In this document: piece by piece, positions 4,968 through 8,431 of the stretch | Layout: each line of letters begins with the position of its first letter | Numbering within the stretch: the stretch's first letter is position 1 | Source of the DNA: Microbacteriaceae bacterium | GTDB lineage: Bacteria; Actinomycetota; Actinomycetes; Actinomycetales; Microbacteriaceae | Direction: 5' to 3' | Assembly (NCBI GenBank): GCA_022701925.1 | Contig: JAKONM010000110.1 | Span: forward strand, 1 to 8,431 | Length of the DNA: 8,431 nt | Notes under the pieces: generated by a model | Seen by the model: only the letters and a program-made list of their open reading frames with translations | The model's database searches: none | What the model was told of the DNA's origin: nothing | Translations under genes and position numbers: made by a program

Positions 4968-6455
4968 ACCGACGACGCCCGCACCGCGACCCGCACCGAG
5001 ACCGACAGCCTGGGCGAGGTCGAGATCCCGGCCGACGCGTACTGGGGCGCCCACACCGCCAGGGCCCTGGAGAACTTCCCGATCTCCGGCCGCCCGATCT
5101 CCATCCACCCCCGCCTGGTCGACGCGCTGGTGATCGTGAAGCAGGCGGCGGCGCGGGCGAACCGCGAGCTGGGCGTGCTGGAGCCGCAGAAGGCCGCGGC
5201 GATCGAGCGGGCCTGCGCGGAGATCCGTGAGGGGCGGTACCACGACCAGTTCGTGGTCGACGTGATCCAGGGCGGCGCCGGCACCAGCACGAACATGAAC
5301 GCGAACGAGGTCGTCGCGAACGTGGCGCTGGCGCTCGGCGGGCACGCGCTGGGCGACTACTCGGTGCTGAACCCGATCGACGACGTGAACCGCAGCCAGA
5401 GCACGAACGACGTCTACCCGACGGCGGCGAAGATCGCGATCGCGATGGCCCTGCAGGACCTGCTGGTGGAGCACGTGGCGCTGAAGCACGCCTTCGCCGC
5501 CAAGGGCCGCGAGTTCCACGACGTGCTGAAGGTGGGTCGTACACAGCTGCAGGACGCGGTGCCGATGACGCTGGGGCAGGAGTTCCACGGGTTCGCGACC
5601 ACGCTGGGCGAGGACGAGGACCGCATCCGCGAGGTGCTGCCGCTGCTGCGGGAGATCAACCTGGGCGCGACCGCGATCGGCACCGGCATCACCGCCGATC
5701 CCCGCTACGCCGCGACCGTGCAGGCGCACCTGACCGAGCTGCTGGGGGAGCAGTACGTGACCGCCGGCGACCTGATCGAGGCCACCAGCGACACCGGGGT
5801 CTTCATGCAGATGTCGGGCGTGCTGAAGCGGGCCGCCATCAAGCTGTCGAAGATCTGCAACGACCTGCGCCTGCTCTCCAGCGGCCCGCAGGCGGGCTTC
5901 GGCGAGATCGTGCTGCCGCCGCGGCAGGCGGGGTCGTCGATCATGCCGGGCAAGGTGAACCCGGTGATCCCGGAGGTGGTGAACCAGATCGCCTTCGCGG
6001 TCGTCGGCCACGACGTCACGGTGACGATGGCGGCGGAGGCGGGCCAGCTGCAGCTGAACGCGTTCGAGCCGATCATCCTGCACTCGATCCTCACCAACGT
6101 GTCGTGGCTGGCCGCCGGCTGCCGCACCCTGCGGGAGCACTGCGTGGAGGGCATCCAGGCCAACGTCGGCCGGCTGGACACGATGGTGCGCACCTCCGTG
6201 GGCGTCGTCACGGCGCTGACGCCGTACATCGGCTACGCGGCGGCGTCCGCCCTGGCCAAGGCGGCGCTGCTGACGGGGCGCGACGTCGCCGACCTGGTCG
6301 TCGAGGCGGGCCTCATGGACCGCGAGCGGGTCGAGATGCTGACGTCGCCGGAGCGGCTCACCAACTCCGCGCCCGTGACCGGCGCGGTCGCCGTGGTCGG
6401 TCCGGAGACCGCCGCGATCGCCATCGCGCAGCCGTCGGAGGCCGACTCCGTCTGA
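4965..6455 (+). CDS. aspA: Aspartate ammonia-lyase (aspartase)
   Basis: A 496-residue member of the fumarase/aspartase superfamily (E. coli AspA has 478). The conserved blocks are in order: GGAGTSTNMNANE (103-115), NRSQSTNDVYP (142-152), GRTQLQDAVPMTLGQEF (191-207), and the flexible catalytic loop GSSIMPGKVNP (323-333) with Ser325 as the probable catalytic base. GRTQLQDAVP, rather than the GRTHLQDATP of class II fumarases, and the E. coli-like stretch KICNDLRLLSSGP (296-308) identify an aspartase. It catalyses L-aspartate to fumarate plus ammonia in the cytoplasm, as a tetramer in this family, linking amino-acid nitrogen to the TCA cycle. Translation appears to start at GTG 4965, directly after a -10-like TAGTCT, so the mRNA is probably leaderless. 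The last 25-30 residues are a small-residue-rich tail extending beyond the usual end. The gene stands alone, divergent from one neighbour and convergent with the other. Confidence 0.95.
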   Translation: MTDDARTATRTETDSLGEVEIPADAYWGAHTARALENFPISGRPISIHPRLVDALVIVKQAAARANRELGVLEPQKAAAIERACAEIREGRYHDQFVVDVIQGGAGTSTNMNANEVVANVALALGGHALGDYSVLNPIDDVNRSQSTNDVYPTAAKIAIAMALQDLLVEHVALKHAFAAKGREFHDVLKVGRTQLQDAVPMTLGQEFHGFATTLGEDEDRIREVLPLLREINLGATAIGTGITADPRYAATVQAHLTELLGEQYVTAGDLIEATSDTGVFMQMSGVLKRAAIKLSKICNDLRLLSSGPQAGFGEIVLPPRQAGSSIMPGKVNPVIPEVVNQIAFAVVGHDVTVTMAAEAGQLQLNAFEPIILHSILTNVSWLAAGCRTLREHCVEGIQANVGRLDTMVRTSVGVVTALTPYIGYAAASALAKAALLTGRDVADLVVEAGLMDRERVEMLTSPERLTNSAPVTGAVAVVGPETAAIAIAQPSEADSV

Positions 6456-6479
6456 CGCGGCCACGATCGACGAGAGCCT

Positions 6480-6512
6480 GCCGGACGACGGAGGAGAGGC
6501 CGGACGACGGAG
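6480..6512. repeat. Short tandem direct repeat, two copies of a 14-bp unit
   Basis: GCCGGACGACGGAG occurs at 6480-6493 and again at 6499-6512, separated by five bases (period 19). A shortened third copy of its core, CCGGACG, lies at 6514-6520. The repeat sits just after the aspA stop in the 124-nt convergent gap and belongs to no gene. It may be residual duplication by replication slippage in GC-rich DNA. Confidence 0.65.
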
Positions 6513-6533
6513 CCCGGACGGTGCTCAGCGCCT

Positions 6534-6559
6534 CCGGATGCACGGACTCCGTCATCCGG
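6534..6559. terminator. Hairpin between convergent aspA and DUF2786 genes, probable bidirectional terminator
   Basis: CCGGATG (6534-6540) pairs with CATCCGG (6553-6559). Inside, after one bulged C, ACGG (6542-6545) pairs with CCGT (6549-6552) around a three-base loop, giving 11 base pairs. It lies 78 nt past the aspA stop and 20 nt past the stop of the opposing gene, where both transcripts would be expected to end. No T-run follows on either side, so it would act as an I-shaped hairpin terminator of the kind proposed for GC-rich actinobacteria. Confidence 0.5.
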
Positions 6560-6579
6560 TCGGGACGGGCCGGCGGGCG

Positions 6580-7341
6580 TCACGGGCCCAGGACCCCCAG
6601 CGCCCGCTGCGCCGAGCCCGTGGAGCGCAGCCCGGCCGACCAGCCCTGACCGCGGCCGTACCCGCTGAAGGAGCGGCGGTCGGTCACCGATCGCGCCGTC
6701 ACGTTCGCCGCCACCCACTCGCGCACGGCGGCCTCGCGGGAGGCCACCACGAGGGCGGAGCCCGTCGTCTCGACGGCGCGATCGCGCACGACCCGCAGCC
6801 GCTCGGCCGCTCCGAGGCCGAAGGACCTCGCGAAGTCGCAGCGCGCCAGCAGCGCGTCGTACCGGGGGATGCGCCGGTGCATCGGCTCCGCCCGCCACCA
6901 GGCCCACATCCCGACGGTGGCCTGCACCTGGAGCGACTCGATCAGCGGCACGGCCAGGTCGAGGTCCTGCGCGAAGCCGGTGAGCACCAGCTCCACGCCC
7001 GGCACGGCATCGGGGGCGTCCCGCCCCCGCAGCAGGACGCGGCGGTCCCGGTAGTGCGCGACGAGCCCCAGCGCGCCCGCGGCGGCGATCAGACCGACGG
7101 TCAGATCGAGCGCGATCGTGCCCCTGCCGCCCGGCACCAGCAGCGTCCGCCGCTCGATCACCTCCCGCTGCGCGCGCCGCTGCCCGTGCACGTCCAGCGT
7201 CAGCCGATCGATCGCGTGCTTCGCCAGCAGGCGCTCCGCCTCGCGGCCCGCGGTGTCGCGCTCCTGCTGCGTCGCCCCGGCGTCCTCCGACACCCGCAGG
7301 AAGTGTGCGATGCGGTCCTGGACGGTCATCTTCTCGGCCAT
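6580..7341 (-). CDS. DUF2786-domain protein of unknown function
   Basis: A 253-residue protein starting at ATG 7341, preceded by AAGGGGG as ribosome-binding site. Residues about 7-45 (DRIAHFLRVSEDAGATQQER through AERLLAKHAID) match the DUF2786 pattern: a helix with regularly spaced hydrophobics, a stretch rich in Glu/Thr/Gln, then a second helix ending in AxRLLAKHxID. The remaining 200 residues form a separate soluble domain with no signal peptide. A moderately hydrophobic segment (about 78-96) has Arg-rich flanks and reads as a buried core rather than a clear membrane helix. The end, with SGYGRGQGWSAGLRS (226-240), resembles the Gly/Arg-rich tail seen in other DUF2786 proteins. No enzymatic motif is recognised. 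Its neighbours give no functional clue, being convergent with aspA and divergent from an acetyltransferase. The domain also occurs in phage-borne proteins, but no other mobile gene is nearby. The frame stays open 30 codons upstream (ATG 7431), without a ribosome-binding site there. Confidence 0.8.
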   Translation of the reverse strand: MAEKMTVQDRIAHFLRVSEDAGATQQERDTAGREAERLLAKHAIDRLTLDVHGQRRAQREVIERRTLLVPGGRGTIALDLTVGLIAAAGALGLVAHYRDRRVLLRGRDAPDAVPGVELVLTGFAQDLDLAVPLIESLQVQATVGMWAWWRAEPMHRRIPRYDALLARCDFARSFGLGAAERLRVVRDRAVETTGSALVVASREAAVREWVAANVTARSVTDRRSFSGYGRGQGWSAGLRSTGSAQRALGVLGP

Positions 7342-7345
7342 GCGG

Positions 7346-7352
7346 CCCCCTT
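7346..7352 (-). promoter_or_regulatory. Ribosome-binding site deciding the DUF2786 gene start
   Basis: AAGGGGG on the - strand, four bases before the ATG at 7341, close to the AAGGAGG consensus. It supports this start over the upstream in-frame ATG at 7431. Confidence 0.6.
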
Positions 7353-7448
7353 CGATCAGCGCGCGGCACGGGCGATCGGCACGCAGTGAACCGCGGCCCT
7401 CGGACAGCGGGGAGGGCGCCGGCCTTCCCACCGGCGCGGGGCTGCTGC

Positions 7449-7463
7449 GATGCTCCGTGCATG
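7449..7463 (+). promoter_or_regulatory. Candidate leaderless promoter of the first GNAT gene
   Basis: GATGCT (7449-7454) is followed by six bases and the ATG at 7461. TTCCCA (7425-7430), four of six matches to TTGACA, lies 18 bases upstream of the hexamer. No Shine-Dalgarno precedes the start. The same GATGCT hexamer recurs before the second acetyltransferase gene. Confidence 0.4.
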
Positions 7464-8036
7464 CCGATCCGCACCGCCGACGACGCCCGCGCCTACGGCC
7501 GCGACCTGCTGCGAGGACGCGCGGTGCGCCTGCGGGCGACCACCGAGGACGACCTGGCCGCGCTCGACGCGTGGTGGGAGGACCCGGAGCAGCAGGCGCT
7601 GCAGCAGCTCGCGGTGCGCCCCCGCCCCGCCGGCAGCTCGACCGAGGCGCACCGGCGCTGGGCGTCGAACGCGGACTCCTCCGGGGCGGGCTTCAGCATC
7701 GAGGAGATCGACGGCGGCGACTTCGCGGGCCACGTGACGCTGTGGGGCGCGCGGCTGCCGGAGCGGGACGCCCACCTGGCGATGGTCGTCGGCCCGCAGC
7801 ACCAGGGGCGCGGGCTCGGCGGCGAGGCGGTGCGCCTGATGGTCCGCTACGGCTTCCTGGCCATGGGGCTGAACCGCATCCAGCTGGAGACCTTCGCGTT
7901 CAACGACCGCGCGCTGCGGGCGTACCGCGGCGCGGGCTTCGTGCAGGAGGGGGTGCGCCGCGAGGCCGTGTGGATCGACGGCGGGTTCCAGGACGAGGTG
8001 ATCATGTCGATCCTGCGCCGCGAGTGGACGCCGTGA
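7461..8036 (+). CDS. GNAT family N-acetyltransferase (RimJ/RimL-like)
   Basis: A 191-residue GNAT protein. The acetyl-CoA pyrophosphate loop (motif A) reads VVGPQHQGRGLGGEA (109-123), fitting Q/RxxGxG/A. Motif B is NDRALRAYRGAGFVQEG (148-164), where the Asn-to-Tyr helix followed by GF is characteristic of the RimJ/RimL (Acetyltransf_3) branch. The N-terminus, VRLRATTEDDLAAL (22-35), is the usual first strand and helix, here preceded by about 20 extra residues (MPIRTADDARAYGRDLLRGR). This branch acetylates N-terminal amines, amino acids or small molecules using acetyl-CoA; the acceptor is not predictable. The ATG at 7461 is preferred because it follows a -10-like hexamer at leaderless distance; no Shine-Dalgarno exists. 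The gene is followed after 34 nt by a second GNAT on the same strand. Confidence 0.9.
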   Translation: MPIRTADDARAYGRDLLRGRAVRLRATTEDDLAALDAWWEDPEQQALQQLAVRPRPAGSSTEAHRRWASNADSSGAGFSIEEIDGGDFAGHVTLWGARLPERDAHLAMVVGPQHQGRGLGGEAVRLMVRYGFLAMGLNRIQLETFAFNDRALRAYRGAGFVQEGVRREAVWIDGGFQDEVIMSILRREWTP

Positions 8037-8042
8037 TCCGCC

Positions 8043-8054
8043 GGCCGATCGGCC
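8043..8054. repeat. 12-bp perfect palindrome between the two GNAT genes
   Basis: GGCCGATCGGCC lies in the 34-nt gap, directly before the GATGCT hexamer of the second GNAT. As DNA it could be an operator; as RNA its six-base arms leave no room for a loop except by opening the centre. In DNA this GC-rich, such palindromes arise easily by chance. Confidence 0.3.
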
Positions 8055-8057
8055 TGG

Positions 8058-8073
8058 GATGCTGGGCCGCGTG
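8058..8073 (+). promoter_or_regulatory. Candidate leaderless promoter of the second GNAT gene
   Basis: GATGCT (8058-8063), then seven bases and the GTG at 8071. It is the same hexamer as before the first GNAT, without a Shine-Dalgarno. The hexamer contains an in-frame ATG (8059), so it could instead be the start codon. Confidence 0.3.
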
Positions 8074-8431
8074 ATCCGGACCGCCCTGCCGAGCGACGCC
8101 GCAGCGTTGGCCGAGGTCGCCGGCGCGACCTTCGCGCTCGCCTGCCCGCCCAGCACCACCGAGCAGGCGAAGGCCGACTTCATCGCCGCGGCGCTCAGCG
8201 AGCGCGCCTTCGCCGGGCACCTCGCCGACCCCGCCCGCGTGCTGCTGGTCGACGATCCCGGTGACGGCGCCGCGCTGACCGGCTACACGATGCTCGTGGT
8301 CGCCGAGCCCACCGACCCCGACGTGGTGGCCGCGGTGCGGATCCGCCCCGTCGCCGAGCTGTCGAAGATCTACGTGCGCGCCCGGCAGCACGGCCGGGGC
8401 AGTGCCGGCGCCCTGATGACCCGCACGCTGC
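8071..8431 (+). CDS. GNAT family N-acetyltransferase, N-terminal part (runs off window)
   Basis: An open frame of 120 codons continues past the right edge with no stop. The protein begins MIRTALPSDAAALAEVAGATF, the typical first strand and helix of a GNAT domain (an Arg-x-Ala-x-Pro-x-Asp opening). It reaches motif A near the edge as ELSKIYVRARQHGRGSAGALM, where QHGRGSAG is the acetyl-CoA-binding Q/RxxGxG/A loop preceded by its beta strand. The distance from start to motif A, about 100 residues, is normal. An in-frame ATG at 8059 would add four residues (MLGR). GTG 8071 is preferred because family members usually begin right at the IRxA strand and because a -10-like hexamer overlaps the ATG. 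It follows the first GNAT by 34 nt in the same direction but shares little sequence with it, so it does not look like a recent duplication. Substrate unknown. Confidence 0.85.
   Translation, partial: MIRTALPSDAAALAEVAGATFALACPPSTTEQAKADFIAAALSERAFAGHLADPARVLLVDDPGDGAALTGYTMLVVAEPTDPDVVAAVRIRPVAELSKIYVRARQHGRGSAGALMTRTL

Noticed and set aside
4965..6455. Class II fumarase (fumC) as the identity of the lyase
   Set aside because: The GRTQLQDAVP motif and KICNDLRLLSSGP match aspartase rather than the fumarase form GRTHLQDATP.
4863..6464. Long open frame antisense to aspA, continuous with the LLM oxidoreductase frame (822 codons in all)
   Set aside because: The upstream part is Arg/His/Asp-rich low-complexity sequence opposite a clear aspartase. 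In DNA this GC-rich, antisense frames rarely meet stops. The family N-terminus begins at 4862.
8059..8061. In-frame ATG as the start of the second GNAT
   Set aside because: It adds only MLGR before the usual first strand and coincides with the GATGCT hexamer that also precedes the first GNAT. GTG 8071 is preferred, though not proven.
6580..8431. A defence island or toxin-antitoxin module built on the DUF2786 and GNAT genes
   Set aside because: The GNATs are not of the small TacT type paired with an RHH antitoxin, and no antitoxin, nuclease or mobile gene is visible. The genes are also on opposite strands.

Overview
The window is ordinary-looking chromosomal DNA from a very GC-rich (by eye above 70%) actinobacterium. 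The evidence is codon use almost saturated with G/C at third positions, GTG starts, an LLM-class (luciferase-like, probably F420-dependent) oxidoreductase, and a MaoC-type dehydratase strongly resembling mycobacterial Rv0130. Several genes lack a Shine-Dalgarno sequence and have a -10-like hexamer almost touching the start codon, as in leaderless actinobacterial genes. A Thermoleophilia-type actinobacterium is a guess, not a demonstration. No phage, transposon, CRISPR, tRNA or rRNA is visible.

Positions 1-3859 form a fatty-acid or acyl-CoA catabolism cluster arranged as two convergent units. On the + strand are the tail of an acyl-CoA dehydrogenase and a thiolase, overlapping by ATGA. On the - strand, reading from 3859 down, are a zinc alcohol dehydrogenase, a FabG-like SDR and a MaoC dehydratase, the last two overlapping by GTGA. 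Together the two units can supply all four beta-oxidation steps: dehydrogenation, hydration, 3-hydroxy oxidation and thiolysis. The middle two steps use the SDR plus hydratase-2 (R-specific) pair rather than the classical crotonase/HAD pair. The convergent junction (1381-1510) carries four copies of a short repeat in two orientations that can fold into strong hairpins.

Upstream on the same strand, after a 136-nt gap holding a palindrome and a possible promoter, is the LLM-class oxidoreductase (3996-4862). It diverges from an aspartate ammonia-lyase, aspA (4965-6455), across a 102-nt region with a 15-nt palindrome. AspA converges on a DUF2786 protein of unknown function (6580-7341), with a hairpin and short direct repeats between them. 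Two GNAT acetyltransferases (7461-8036, and 8071 to the window end, incomplete) follow on the + strand.

All gaps between genes are under 140 nt. I do not see a convincing previously undescribed system. The best second-look items are the repeat array between the convergent beta-oxidation units, the recurring hexamer-to-start-codon arrangement implying leaderless mRNAs, the two candidate operators, and the uncharacterised DUF2786 protein.
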